Source of the DNA: Mermis nigrescens
Lineage: Eukaryota > Nematoda > Enoplea > Mermithida > Mermithidae
Assembly: GCA_036768485.1 (NCBI GenBank)
Contig: JAVLUZ010000142.1
Coordinates: 20,736,290-20,800,289, forward strand
Reading direction: 5' to 3'
Length of the DNA: 64,000 bases
Made by a program: the position numbers and the translations under genes. The notes beneath the pieces were generated by a model, which was not told where the DNA came from, did no database searches, and worked only from the letters and a program-made list of their open reading frames with translations. Shown in pieces: positions 22,921-48,321 of this stretch. The stretch's first letter is position 1; every line of letters begins with the position of its first letter.

Positions 22921-22954
22921 AATGTATGATAATCATTATAACTTGCTGTTTAAG

Positions 22955-23130
22955 TTTTGAAAATTCTCCTGAATTCTCCTAGATTTTTCAGGATTCTCCT
23001 GAATTCTCCTGACATTTTAAAATTCTCCTGCAGGCTTACAATTTCTCCTGAAAAGCCCATTTCTCCTGCTCCTGCTCCTGAAAATTTTAGATTCTCCTGA
23101 ATTCAGGAGAATTCTCCTGCACCTGGTAAA
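22955..23130. repeat. TTCTCCTG interspersed repeat block, right
   Basis: Contains about a dozen TTCTCCTG/CTCCTGAA words and ends ATTCTCCTGCACCTGG. It is the likely partner of the block at 19500-19640. Confidence 0.45.
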
Positions 23131-23389
23131 CTCGGTACGCGAAATTTTCTGATGCGGCGTTACAGTAATTATTTATTAAAAGTGGACAGGGGCTATATTT
23201 CTAGCTTACGTTTTAAATAATAATCATGCAAAGAAGGCTCATTATTAGCAAAAACTGGCCACAAAACACAGCCAACAATAAAAACAACTATAACCTAATA
23301 GACATCGTGAAAAACGGTCAAAAGGGTCGACACTGCTTACGGTTAGTTGACTAATTCTTTTATGGTCTGTACATAAGACAATAGTAATA

Positions 23390-24524
23390 GTTTATTGGCT
23401 GAATTACATGGACAAGACATGGCACATAACAAATACCAATAAAATAATGCAAAGAATTATTAAGTGAGCAATTTTAGGAAAGGAATTGTCAATAAATGCA
23501 AAAAAATAACGCGAAATAAGTGAGTTGGTATGTAAGTAAAGCTAAGGCGTACAGGCAGTGCACTTACATACGCCCCTTAAGAAATTCAATAAATGCTTCG
23601 AAACCAAAACCTAAACTGTTTAAAATTTCTGAGTAACAATACATTGTGGCAATGTACTCCAAATTCTAGCCACCCTGTTTGCAAAATCGTTCTTTCTACA
23701 ATCCAAATGAGATTTTCTAATATACAACTTTATGTCGTTATTTGTCCTAGTGCCCCTGTAAGGTGCAGATTCGAAAAAATAGGAAACAGAAAGAATCAGT
23801 CCCTTACTTATCCTAAAAGCAAAAGTAAGGTCAAAATAGATGCGCTGCTTCGAGTCTTTCAAGATCTAACAAATTCAATCGTTCGCTATAAGACAAATCC
23901 TGCTGTTGATGCCGCCAAAGTATTCGTTTTGTAAATGATGTTGAACATTTTCAATTTGGCTGATGTCTTTTATCAGGTAAGGGCTCCACACCGTCGCGTT
24001 GTGCTATACTCTAGTATCGGTCTTACATAAACTTAAAATGCTTTCTTACCATCAAATCAATATTTCTGGAAATAAAGTTTTTTGTGAATCAAAGAAGCAA
24101 CTTCCTGGAAGCTTTGGATGCAATATTCACACAATGAGTGCTAGAGGACAGGTCATTACTAACAAAAACTCCTAAATCCTTGATAGAAGCTTCTGCATCA
24201 GCTAGATCTTTTAAGAAAAGGTTACAGATGTTTTTAGGGTTGCCCATATCCCAAATACAAGGTTGCACATTTGTCATAACTTATTTGCAGTTGCCATTTT
24301 TTCGGTCCACCCATGCAATGAATCAAGGTCTGCTTGCAAGGATCTGAATTCACGTGAAAAATTAAATATTTTTAAATCATCAGCAAAACAGTATGATATT
24401 GTTATGTTGATACCATCGGTTCAGGTCGTTAATGAAAACCAAAATAATGTAGGCCCTAGCACACTACCCTGGGGAACACCACTAATTACCGGAATAGGGC
24501 TGAAAGAAAACTATTTATTTTCAC
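23390..24524 (-). mobile_element. CR1-like LINE reverse-transcriptase fragment, abuts the gap
   Basis: Minus-strand translation in shifting frames gives VISGVPQGSVLGPTLF, FADDLKIF, the IKDLGVFVSNDLSS region and the C-terminal DCRKNDFANRVARIW with an EFLKGRM end. The order is normal for RT palm to C-terminus. It is the same family as the long interrupted copy at 53665-61063. Its 5' side runs into the N gap. Multiple frameshifts make it a pseudogene. Confidence 0.75.
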
Positions 24525-24624
24525 NNNNNNNNNNNNNNNNNNNNNNNNNNNNNNNNNNNNNNNNNNNNNNNNNNNNNNNNNNNNNNNNNNNNNNNNNNNN
24601 NNNNNNNNNNNNNNNNNNNNNNNN
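24525..24624. other. assembly gap (100 N)
   Basis: A run of exactly 100 N, the usual placeholder for a gap of unknown size. It interrupts the LINE copy on its left; the flanking sequences do not continue each other. Confidence 0.99.
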
Positions 24625-24658
24625 GCAGTGAACATTGTTTTATTTTTCGGTTGATCAG

Positions 24659-24724
24659 CAGTGATCGTACAGGGTCAGATCTTCACCCCGGTCGGGGTCG
24701 GGGTCGGGGTTGGGGTTGAAGATT
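24659..24724 (+). mobile_element. end of a hAT-like element with GGGGTC repeats
   Basis: It starts CAGTGATCGTACAGGG and then has GGTCGGGGTCGGGGTC. It is the same end as at 8284 (reverse). The partner end was not found. Confidence 0.45.
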
Positions 24725-25429
24725 AACAATTAACATTGCATGATTACATACCAATTTAAAAAGGATAAAAACGATACTTGGCTTGCTTATAGAGAATACT
24801 AACAAAGCTGGATTCAGTTCAAGATTTTATTTTCATTCCAAGTTCAAACGGTGGTCTTTAGCAATTTAGCTTGTACTTGCTTTTCAATTTTAATCACTAA
24901 TCGCTCTCGCTTTTTCGCATTCTTTCCCACAGTTTTTTCTTAGCGGTGTTATACGGCGCACTGATTGTGAGGAACCAACGGCGCGAAGCGCCAATAATTT
25001 TCGAAATTTTTACCGTTTTCATGTAGAATTTACGGCCTTCTTATCGGCAATCGGTTCGTAAATCATAAGCGGCGCAAAGCACCAAGAAATTCAGTCATTT
25101 TTTTGCCGCCCTTAACATGTTGGCCTATAGATATATGAATACTGAATACTAATAGTCCGACAGAGCAGAACAAGTGAAAAGCGCCACGAATTATTAACTT
25201 AGTATGAAGATATTTTGACTGATCCAGGCTTTTTAAACGCATATGCTGTGCCAGACTTTACAAAAAGAAAGACAATCATGCGGCGGTGCTCTGCAAGCAG
25301 GAAAATTTTGACGCCGTTTACTCTTTCAACTCAATTTATACTGCTTTAATCGTACAGAAAAGATAATATCCAATTGCGGCGCGAAGCGCCAGAAATTTTT
25401 AAAATTCCCAACTTTACCTATTCTGTCCT

Positions 25430-26180
25430 CCTCACACATTCCCATAGGGGGGGTAAGGGGGGGCATTACCCCCACCCACTGTTTTTTATTTTTGTACGGG
25501 ACAAAGATTTTGAGGCTCGTACAAAGATTTTGGAGTGATCTTTGTACATTTTTGTACACGAAGTATAGGCAGTTTTCGGTCGATTTTTGATTGTACAAAA
25601 AATCGAAGCTTTCTGTACAAAAAAAAAGAAAACAGTGCCCCCACCTCAGGGTACGATTTTGAGCTATCAAACGTTTTCTCGCAATGATTTTTGCGGTACT
25701 ACCAGCAAGCGCAGATGTCAAAAATTTTTCGGCGCGTCAGCGTAGGCTAGTATATACGTTACTTTTTTGTTTACCTATAAAATACCTAGAAATGCAGTTA
25801 AAATAATCTGAAAAGTCGAAATTTTCGATGAATTCTTATATTTTTTACTTTACAAGAGTGACGAAAGTAGTCAAAATGGATCAAAAAGTGGTTAATGGAT
25901 GCAGTTTTTCACTTCAAAACATGTATATAAGATGTTTTAAGCGTTTTGCGTATTTGACCTGCACAAAAAGGCTGAGAAATCTTAAATTTAGTGGGTCCCA
26001 AATTTTGGGATTTTCACCCCCTCTAAACTTTCGACCTTGGGAAGCTAACGGTCCTCTCCTAAATATCTCTTTGCACGTGGCAAAAAGCGAGATAGTACGG
26101 CTGAGGGGTACCGGGGTGGCGCGCTCTCAAGCGCCCCCAACGGGGTCCGGGCAGGAACTCCGGAAAACTTTGTAAAAAAG
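25430..26180 (+). repeat. family E repeat
   Basis: It shares 'cacacattcccataggg', 'gagctatcaaacgttttc', 'taaaatacctagaa', 'gatgaattcttatatttttt' and 'gacctgcaaaaa.ggct' with the element at 40997-41837. A hairpin GGCGCGAAGCGCC lies just upstream at 25378-25390. The right side (26100-26180) carries 'caagcgcccccaacggggtcc', also seen at 11605. The ends are not defined here. Confidence 0.5.
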
Positions 26181-27939
26181 CACTATAATTTATTCGTGAC
26201 GTTAAAATTTTCCGTAAATCGGCAAAATCTCGGTTCTGGATTAAGCCCAAAAACACTTAAAATTGCGTTTTTCGACCTTTTGCTAAGTGAGAGCAGCAAC
26301 GGGTCGCATATCCAACAAAGTCATTGAAGGATGTTATCAATGAGAATTTTGTTCTTACCGTTTTCAGGCCCATTTTGTACGGCCTTCTTGATTAAACAGT
26401 TCAGAAAACAGAAAATGCGCAAAAACACGAGAAAATTTGGCCTTTTCCTTTTCATTTAAAATGGAAGGTGCTGCGTCCTTGTTAACAAAGATAAACCGAG
26501 CAGAGATGGTACGCAAACATTTTCGCACTTTTGCTGTTATGTTCAACAAGCATGTGCACGTTTCTATTCAATGAACTAATAGTGCATTAAATAACTAAAG
26601 TGATGCGAAAGTTTTGGATTATCTTGGCTGATTCAAGCTTTTTTAAATTCATTGGATCTATATGGCAATAAATAATAAAATGACTTGGCGCGAAGCGCTT
26701 TCTGAGGAAAATTTTGACGTTTTTGTCTTTTGAACTCAATTTTCTGGACACACGCATGAGTCCAACAAAAAAATCCAACAATATTTCTTCGCAAAAAATT
26801 TTGGGGCTGCTACGCCTATGTTGGCTGACTGCATTCGGAACATCGATGAGGCTTTGTATCGAGGTCTAGCTAGCACCAGTTGCGCGCACGATGTGAATAA
26901 AAGTTGCAGTCTAAATTTATATAATGGTCCACAGAAGTAAATGCATTAGAAAAGCGTCGTTTTAGCAGATAAATTCTTGTTTCAAGATTTTGTTTACACA
27001 ATAGAGAATAAGAAGAATTCGGCACGAATAAACTAGACTTAACTAGATAGACCTGAATGATGGAACTTGCCTAAACCGTATGTGCGATATACTGTGACAA
27101 TAGGAAATATTAACAGACTCGCTTATTTAACAGTAGCAGCTGACTATATCATATCACATTTTATTTGTGATTCACCGGCACTAGAAGCAATACGTTTCGA
27201 GGTTTCTAATTCGATTCATAGCACATGACCTGCATAACTGCAGTGCTAATTTTCATTTTATAGCGCAAAACTATAAACTAATCTGTAATCGGCGTTAAAA
27301 CAGTTCTAGAAGATATTTAACTAGCATGGAAAAATGCTCCGATGAAACATTAAAGACGAAATTCCGGATTATTAAGGATGGACTAGGAAAAAGCTCCTAT
27401 GTATATACCTAATGTCGCAAAAACTTTTAAAAATCAGACTCTCTCTATAATCAACGTAATAGATCGAAGGACATTCTGCGGCCTGCAGATTGAAATAAAC
27501 TTTCGAACCAAAAAAAAACGATTGAAAAATCAGCAAGTAGGCTATGCAGTTGCTAAGTGAATTAGATAGAGTAAACTAGGGAGCGACTTTGTAAGCCAAA
27601 TGAATGAAATAGCAAACATCGATGAATTCGAGACAATCAAAGATATTATTGTTTAAAGCAGTAGGGCTACATGTAGGTACTCTTGCATATCCGCAACGAT
27701 TGTGTGCACTAACCAATTGACACCAGGTTTGCTTGCTATTATGCTCATGATAACAAAATAAAACACTTTTAAATACAATTTAGGTTAGTTTTCTATCAAT
27801 CACAATACGAAGCAAGTCAACGTTGCAACTTTCAAGCAATTTACAAAAAGTATACGTTTCTTTTTTAAATAAGACAATCTTACATTATTTAATTAGATTA
27901 TATGTTTTCAGCATAAACCTTGCGCACTACTGTGCTTAA

Positions 27940-27940
<1 letters not shown>
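26181..27940. other. unassigned, with one hairpin relic
   Basis: Contains a hairpin copy at 26687-26699 (last stem base changed). From 26830 onward there is plain AT-rich sequence with no repeats or exons that I can recognise. Confidence 0.45.
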
Positions 27941-29842
<1,902 letters not shown>

Positions 29843-30046
29843 ATATTTACTATGCACAGAAATATTATGCTGGATAAATTTCTGAAATAATTTTATGGAA
29901 ATGAGTTCAACATAGATCATTCTAGCTGCTCTAGCTTTGCATAGTCAATATCAACAAAAGCAATAATGATTTACAATAATGTAAAAAATCAAGTTTAAGC
30001 CAGATTAGGAATCACTGCAAAAATCTGATGAAGAATTAATTAATCC

Positions 30047-30584
30047 TGTTGCTAGACAAGAATTACTCGAGAATTCGAGGCGGTCAAGCAGCTTAATTTC
30101 GGTAATTTTGGAAATTCTAGATCAATTTCCAAGAAGAAATAATTTTGGCATCAAACGACGTAGTAACTATTTTCTTACTTTAAAACAAACCCAGTTACCA
30201 CTAGGGACGTCGATACGTAGTTACAACATTGGGCGTGGCGGAAAACAAGCAAGAAAGGCGGTGGAAACGAGGCAGCCAAAACCGGATGTGCCAGAAGCAG
30301 AAGAGCGCGCCAATCAAAAGATCAAACTAAAGCTAACTAGAGTAATGCGAGCTTATCCACACTCATGATAACATTGATGATTACAAATGACATGATCGAC
30401 TTAAGATCTGTGCAATAGCTCAAAAGCTAAACACGAGTTAAACGAGTAAAATAACGCTAGGCACAATTAAGCTTTATACCAACCGACTAGATCCTCTTAG
30501 CGGCTATCAATAATAATCAGGATGAACTCGTGTTGAATCCAAAATGATCGCCGACGAAATTGGAAGGCATTGCAGTAGCTTACA
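30047..30584 (-). mobile_element. LTR-like arm, minus orientation, with polypurine tract
   Basis: Read on the minus strand, it starts TGTAAGCTACTGCAATGCC at 30584 and ends TCTAGCAACA at 30047, so it has TG...CA boundaries and is 538 bp long. Immediately before its start on that strand is CTTCAAGGAGGGGGCAG, a good polypurine tract, as expected just upstream of a 3' LTR of a Gypsy-type element. A homologous arm in the opposite orientation lies at 31221-31748. The 86-codon frame inside is fortuitous. Confidence 0.6.
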
Positions 30585-31220
30585 CTGCCCCCTCCTTGAA
30601 GAAAAAATTTTGGATTGCAAAGAGAAAATTTTTGGTGCAATTTATGGGTGAGGTGATACTTATACCCTGAGGCCGCAGTGATATTGGCGCAATTCCGCCA
30701 TGGATGTGGTCGGCAATTGGAAAATGCTGGACGTAGGGATGAGCCTCTATGAAAGTGAAAAAGAATTTGATAGAAAGAGTAAAGTGGTGGGAAAATTTTT
30801 GTTAAAAAGAGAGCGGGAAAAAAGGGGAAAATGTGAGTAAGAAAAAATTTTCGACTAAGGGAAAATATGAGTAATGGGTAAATTTGAGTAGTATAATAAT
30901 TTTGAGTAATAGAGTAAAGCAATTTTGAGTAGTAAATGATATATTTATAATATAGTAAGTGTAAAATATATAGGTATGGTATTTCCCCATTGAGTAATAT
31001 AAGGATAAAGGCAATTTAAGGTAAAAAGTGACAATTCCCCATTGAGTAATATAAGGATAAAGGCAATTTAAGGTAAAAAGTGACAATTTTTGTGATTTTT
31101 TGAGAGAAGTTGGGCCTGAGGGCCGCTCTTGGCGTGAATAGTAGCACCGATAAACCAATAATATTGGTAATGGTTCAAAATCATAATGACCCTCAATAGT
31201 TGAGCAATGGCTGACGAACC
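30585..31220. other. spacer between inverted LTR-like arms
   Basis: It holds the polypurine tract for the left arm, many GAGTAAT/GAGTAG words, and a 53-bp direct duplication (units starting at 30984 and 31037). No gag, protease or RT homology is seen. Confidence 0.5.
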
Positions 31221-31748
31221 TGTAAAAAAATACCTTCGTCGACGATCATTTTGGATTCAACACGAGTTGATCCTGATTATTATTGATAGCCGCTAAGAGG
31301 GGCTGGCCGGTTGGTAAAAAGCTTGATAATACCTAGCGGTATTTTACTCGTTTAAGTCGTTTTTATTTTTTAGCTATTGCACAAATCTTAAGTCGATCAT
31401 GTCATTTGTAATCATCAATGTTATCATGAATGTGGATGAGCTCGTATTACTCTAGTTAGCAAAAGTTTTATCTTCCGATTGGCGCGCTCTTCTGCTTCTG
31501 GCACTTCCGGTTTTGGCTGCCTTGTTTACACCGCCTTTCTTGTTTTTTGCTATGCCCAATGTTGTAACGAAACGACGTATCAACGTCCCCAATGGTGACT
31601 GGGTTTGTTTCAAAGTGAGAAAATCATTATTACGTTGTCGCCAAAATTACTTCTCCCTAGAAATTAATCCAGAATTTCTAAAATTACCAAAATAGAGCTG
31701 CTTGACCGCTTCGAATTTCCGAGTTGCAAATTCTTGTCTAGCACTGCA
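31221..31748 (+). mobile_element. LTR-like arm, plus orientation
   Basis: It starts TGTAAAAAAATACC and ends TCTAGCACTGCA. It is homologous to 30584-30047 over its whole length, for example 'gatcattttggattcaacacgag', 'atagccgctaagagg' and 'gcgcgctcttctgcttctgg'. No polypurine tract precedes it and no primer-binding site follows it that I recognise. Confidence 0.55.
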
Positions 31749-32466
31749 CAATTTAGGAACCATCTTTCCAGTTAGGTACTCACAATTCTCATTTTCAAGA
31801 TCACAACAGTCGACAGAAAAAGGGTAAAAGGCCAGAAGCGTTGAGACACATGGGAGGCTAGGTTCAACCAGCAGTAGTAAGCACGGGCTTATGTACCCTA
31901 GCTCATCTTTAGAGCGAACCAGCCCCAGCAGCCAATAAAATTGTACCTTAGGGTGTCCCTGTCCACCTGGCCCAACGCATACAGCACAGTTCCCTGTATT
32001 TTATCTCTTCTTATTTGAAACGCGAGCTCCCCTCATCATTCGGGAAGGAGCCCTACTTTGTAAAATATTGTGGCAACATAGGAGGGTGAAGCTGTATTTC
32101 CATATGTACGTGTACATGTGAAATAATGCATGATATTATATAAAGACAAACGTCTTTTGTCTTTGGTAAAATACCGTAAAATATAGTTTATATCACTTTA
32201 TTCTACTTTTAAGCTATTTATAATTGCACTTATTTTCAAACTGCGGACTTAAATAAATAAATTTGTTATTTTGACAGAACGCAGATTGGCGTGCTGGTTT
32301 TATACATACCTCATTTGTAGTATGACTCACGTCATTTATCAAAAACACTAGGTGACATATCTTATTTCTTTCGGCATCTAAACTATTTTATGGGTCATTT
32401 TCCTAGATAAATTTTTTTATTTATTCACTATCTTCAAGGTAATCACTAATCAGTAATTTATTTTAG
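31749..32466. other. no features recognised
   Basis: Sequence upstream of the transporter exon. I found no preceding exon and no repeat family here. Confidence 0.45.
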
Positions 32467-32802
32467 GTCGTTTGATGGCACTGATTGCGCTTATTGAAGT
32501 TATCACGCCACTGACAACGAGCGTTTTCAATTTGACTTATTCCTACTCATTACGAGTTTTTATTGGCTTGACTTGGATTTTAGCAGCAATCATACTTTTA
32601 GCTGTTATGCTGCTTACGAGGTAAACGATCATTGTTGCGAAAAACTGCGAAATTTAAAATGATGGTGTAAATCTAAATTATGCTACAAATGCGTGATGAT
32701 GGCACTACAGTGTTGATTTCTGTGAAGTTTTTCAGCTGGCTTATCTTTGATAAAACTTGGACATCTGAAACACATGGAGCTCCAAATAGCGACCTCGAAT
32801 AG
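32467..32802 (+). CDS. last two exons of an MFS (SLC46-like) transporter
   Basis: Exon 32467-32620 follows a TTATTTTAG acceptor and ends GAG/GTAAAC. Exon 32736-32802 follows a GTTTTTCAG acceptor and runs to TAG. The phases match (2 bases, 50 codons, 2 bases; then 1 base and 22 codons). The peptide RLMALIALIEVITPL...VFNLTY then VFIGLTWILAAIILLAVMLL forms two membrane helices with the 'G.l.aLia.iE...P' pattern of the eleventh helix of SLC46/tetracycline-type major facilitators. It ends with a short polar tail. The protein would carry solutes across a membrane; the substrate is unknown. Upstream exons were not found and may lie outside the window or be hidden among repeats. Confidence 0.6.
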
Positions 32803-33533
32803 ATTGTGATTTTTGGAAATAGGTGTTCCCTGCAGCTGTAACTGTTATTGTTTTTACTCGTGTTCTCTAGCTTTGTAAAATACCTTCAAATGTGCGGATT
32901 TTATTGTATTCTCGTTTAATTGCTGTGTACATGCTGATTATATGCACATGGACATATTTATTTTTCACGAGACCTGCTGCTAAATCATATTCTACCGAGT
33001 GTCACGTAACCTTTCGCTAAGGGGTCATAAACATAACCCCAATGTTCTCATGTAAAATGCTGTATCCACACGGTTAGAAAGCACATCTAAAGCGGAGCGG
33101 AACTTATTCACAGTAAATCAAATTCTTTATGACTACTGTTTGTCTTAACAAATAGTTTTCAAATGATAAGGTTCAGTACAGAACAAATCAATTAAAAAGG
33201 TACATTTCTTTTTCGTTTAAGCTGAAACAGCAATTACAGCATCGTGATTGCTGCTTCAGTTTAAACTGTTTTTGTTATCGATTTACATCGGCTCAAGAAA
33301 TGATATATGTACTTACGTTATGTATAGTGCAATAAGAGAAAGAATAGGCGGGCCGACATTTAGCAACTAATAGGTTTGAGAATGGTCCGAAGTAAGGCAA
33401 AAATATTAACATTTTGTAAATTATAAATAATCTGCTTCATACACTTCAGCAAAAATTCATAAGTTTTAAAAAAATTTCAAATGCAGTAAGCCCACAGCTA
33501 ACGGTATTGAATCAGTTCAAAACCAATTGTCAC
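32803..33533. other. downstream of transporter, nothing recognised
   Basis: Probable 3' UTR and intergenic DNA. No repeat family was recognised. Confidence 0.4.
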
Positions 33534-33762
33534 CATAGGTGGGCAGCATCGAAATTCTGGGGGGGGTGAAAAAATTTTCAAAGGTTAAAAAAATGGTCTT
33601 AAAAGTGGTCGTATGGCGAAAAAAACACCATTTTTCGATCTTTCTCATCAAGCAATATCCAATGGCATCAAAAAATCACTAAAAAAGCAGAAAAAATTTC
33701 AAAAATTGAATTCTGGGGGTACTCCAACTTCTGGGGGTGCATACCCCCCAAGCCCACGTGTG
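33534..33762 (+). mobile_element. hAT-like MITE, family A
   Basis: A 229-bp element from CATAGGTGGGCAGCA to AGCCCACGTGTG. It is flanked by ATTGTCAC (33526-33533) and ATCGTCAC (33763-33770). The family A interior includes 'atggcgaaaaaaacaccatttttcg' and 'caatatccaatggcatc'. G-rich and C-rich subterminal runs give it a strong strand bias. Confidence 0.87.
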
Positions 33763-33936
33763 ATCGTCACCTTATTGCTGGTGAATATTTTTTTTAATTC
33801 AGTTTATAGATACAAGGTGCCCCTTATATGAAAAAGACTATAAAAATTCTATACAATTGGAGAAGCACTTTTTCGTTCCATTCCAAACGGGTAATAATAG
33901 GTATAGGTAAATATGAAGCTTCACATACAGCATCAC

Positions 33937-34175
33937 CACACCTGGGCGTAGGGGTCTGGGGGGTATGCACCCCCCAGAAATAGAAATAACCCCCCCAGAA
34001 TTCAATTTTAGAAAATTTTTTTTCGTTTTTTTCGCAATTTTTTGATGCAAAGGGATAGTGCTTGATAAGAAACATCGAAAAATGGTGTTTTTATTGCCCT
34101 ACCACCATTTTTAAGGCCATTTTTGACTTTCAAGAAATCTTGCACCCCCCAGAATTTTTTTGCTGCCCAGGTATG
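33937..34175 (-). mobile_element. hAT-like MITE, family A
   Basis: Begins CACACCTGGGCGTAGG and ends TGCTGCCCAGGTATG. It has a perfect 8-bp duplication AGCATCAC (33929-33936, 34176-34183). It is in reverse orientation to its neighbours at 33534 and 34505. Confidence 0.92.
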
Positions 34176-34504
34176 AGCATCACCACTTATTTTTCATAAT
34201 CCAGGGCATGCTACAAAGGAAAACTGCGGTTAATAACTCTTTATAGAATAAAAGAAAACAAATCGAGCGACTTACATTTTAGGTTAACTGGCTCGAAATG
34301 ACTGCGAAAAACAATTTTTGGTTATCCTTGTATTGTCCTCATTATGAATGACATTTTGACTTAAGATGTTTCGAAAATTTTTACAGACGGATAAATTCGT
34401 GGCATGGTAATGCAAGAAGCGTTTTTCGATAAGCTCTATATACTACTATCGATTGCAAGGTTATCCAAACTTTGCAAAATTCTTCGGAATTTCAAAGCAA
34501 AAAT

Positions 34505-34758
34505 CATACGTGGGCAGCAAGGAAATTCTGGGGGGGGTGCAAGATTTTTTTGAAGGTCGAAAAATGGCCTTAAAAATGGTGGTATGGCGATAAAAACACC
34601 ATTTTTCGACGTTTCTCATCAAGCACTATCCATTGGCATCAAAAAATTGCGAAAAAAAAACGAAAAAAATTTCAAAAATTGAATCCTAAGGGGGGTATTT
34701 TGATTTCTGGGGGGGTATTTTGGTTTCTGGGGGGTGCATACCCCCACGCCCAGGTGTG
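34505..34758 (+). mobile_element. hAT-like MITE, family A
   Basis: A 254-bp element from CATACGTGGGCAGCA to CGCCCAGGTGTG. It is flanked by GCAAAAAT (34497-34504) and GCAATAAT (34759-34766). Near its right end the phrase 'ggtattttg.tttctggggggg' is duplicated. Confidence 0.88.
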
Positions 34759-35197
34759 GCAATAATGCATAATACAGCCGGTCCGAGGGCCAACGGGACA
34801 GTCTAGAGGGCCCATCGGAATTATTTTAAGATGGTTTAAAAAGTTGGTGTGTATCAAGATTGAAAGTGTAACAGCATACATACCTACTGTAGAATATCAG
34901 TTACCTCGTATGTATTTAAAGCACTTTTGTAGCAAGATTTTGAAAAACTTGAATAAATAACGGACTACGCACGCACCTAGAGATATTTTGTTTAATAACG
35001 TGTAATCCATGAGCAATTTCAATCAAAGTTTATAATTATCAGTGCATGAGAAATTAATGAAAGATGAATGAGCGAGATATATTTAATGCTAGAAATAAAA
35101 GTTACTAGAAATATTTCGCAAATCATCAAAAGGACGATTTCACGAACAATACGTAAAGCAAAGAATGACAGAATAAGGACACGACGATAAAATGCTA

Positions 35198-46494
<11,297 letters not shown>

Positions 46495-47873
46495 TTTGTG
46501 TATTAATCCAGCTCCTAACAACCATTCAGCATCCTTGTTCCATTACAATGACCAAACAAGCTTCCTTTCAATATGAAGCGTAATCAATAAATAGGACTCG
46601 TAATATGTCTAGAAAAGATTTCAAAAATTAAAGAATGTTACGGTGGTACCTAGCCACGGATTTTTAGCACCACGCTAGTGAAATTTGCGCCGTGATAATG
46701 AAAATTTTGGCCCTTAAGGCGTTTTTTTGGCCGAATTATAGTAATTTTAACGCTTTTTAATGTATTTTTTAGCAAAAATCCCGAAAAAATATTGGCGCTT
46801 CGCGCCGAGTGTCATGCTTACCATTTATTTAGCCCCAAGCGCGCGATTTAAACACTCCGCCATCAATCTATATACAACCTAAAAGATTTAGCAATCATCT
46901 AGTCTATGTGTTTAACGATTTCTAGCACATAATAATTACTTTGCGACAACTTTGCACTGTTTTATGTATGCTGTTTGAGGACAAAATTGACTTCTTTATG
47001 TTCATTTATCACTCAATTCATAAGTGCAGTGACATCTGTTTTTATATCAAATTAGTATATGGCAACCGCATTATCATTTTTGATGTTGTTATGGGTACAA
47101 AGGTATCAGTTTCTAAGTTTCTTCAGCATTAGGAAGCCAATAATTGTGATTTAGCATGAATTTCCTGATTTATTTAAAGAAAAACATTGATCAAGAAAAA
47201 AACATTTATCTGCAGAATTCATGGCATTCGTAAACAGCTGAATTAAAAAAGAAGAGGACACGCATTACTGACACTATACGTAGGTATTATACAGGTAAAA
47301 AACTGGTGTGCTAATGTAATCTATCCCGTGCTAATAGGGGTCGTGCTGAGAAAACGCTGTACCTAGCCTGTCTAATCCTTCAGATTACAATAGATGTACA
47401 TTAATTTTTTCTTACAATTAGACTAAAAAATACGCTGTGTTTAGGATTAGTTGAATACATAAAACTTATCTTGACCCAATTACCAAGTCCTGATAAACTA
47501 CTTCAAAGATTTTTTTAACAATTGTGGCCATCGGTCACTACGCGATTATTTACGTGTCGCTCGTTCCATCTTTCTATTTACTTTAAACTTTTTCGTTCAT
47601 TTGCATATGTAACCATCTACAATATGAACACACGCTATAACGAATAAAGGAGACAGTCCAAATTGTCTAGTCGGATGCGCACTCAAGTAATACAGCATCA
47701 CTAAAGCACTTGAGTCATCTTAAGCGCGCTCTATACGATTAAACTGTAGCGCTTGAATAATAACACCCAACCGACCCAGAAAGAGGCAGAAAATATAGGT
47801 GAGCAATGACTACATATGAATCACAAATCAAAAACAGCGTTGTTACTTATACGCATCTTTAACATCATACATC
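46495..47873. other. upstream of VPS25; hairpin relic only
   Basis: Presumed VPS25 promoter side and beyond. A perfect GGCGCTTCGCGCC hairpin lies at 46794-46806 in sequence distantly resembling family C. I see no CpG-rich promoter, RNA gene or second gene. The 63-codon frame at 46941 is not convincing. Confidence 0.45.
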
Positions 47874-48321
47874 CAGACTCGTATCCAAGATTTTTGTTTT
47901 ATGCGGGAGGCACGAACAAAATTTTTCAAAACATAATGGGGGACCGAAGAATGAATTAAAAAGGACGTTTTACGACCACTAGAGCTATAAACTTTGTAAA
48001 TTTTGCTACCCAAATGCCTCAAATATGGTTAAAATCCAATGAACACCCTTTTGAACAAATCACATTTTCTGCATTAAACAAATGCAGAACAGAATACATA
48101 GATGTAAATACGCTTTAGGTTGTATTAAGACTAAAAATGGAGCGTTCGAACTGCGCGCTTGGGACTAAATAGATTATAATTTTAAAATTCAGCGCGAAAC
48201 CAAAATTTTTTTTGCGATTTTTGACAAAAAAGCAAAGTACATAAAGGAAACAAATCATTATCATATTTCATTCAGGAAGGGGGGCAGTGGGCACCCACTA
48301 TCTCTCCTAAATACAGGCCTG
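47874..48321 (+). mobile_element. hAT-like element, family C, compact copy
   Basis: 448 bp from CAGACTCGTATCCAAG to ATACAGGCCTG, flanked by CATACATC (47866-47873) and TATACATC (48322-48329). It is the uninterrupted reference for the family C element at 11157-14127. Confidence 0.82.

Noticed and set aside
23593..23934. 113-codon plus-strand frame
   Set aside because: It is antisense to a LINE reverse-transcriptase fragment with clear RT motifs on the minus strand.
30108..30368. 86-codon plus-strand frame
   Set aside because: It lies inside an LTR-like arm, and the homologous arm at 31221-31748 does not keep it open.
30802..31158. 118-codon minus-strand frame with a duplicated Tyr-rich segment
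   Set aside because: The frame is created by a 53-bp direct repeat in non-coding spacer DNA.
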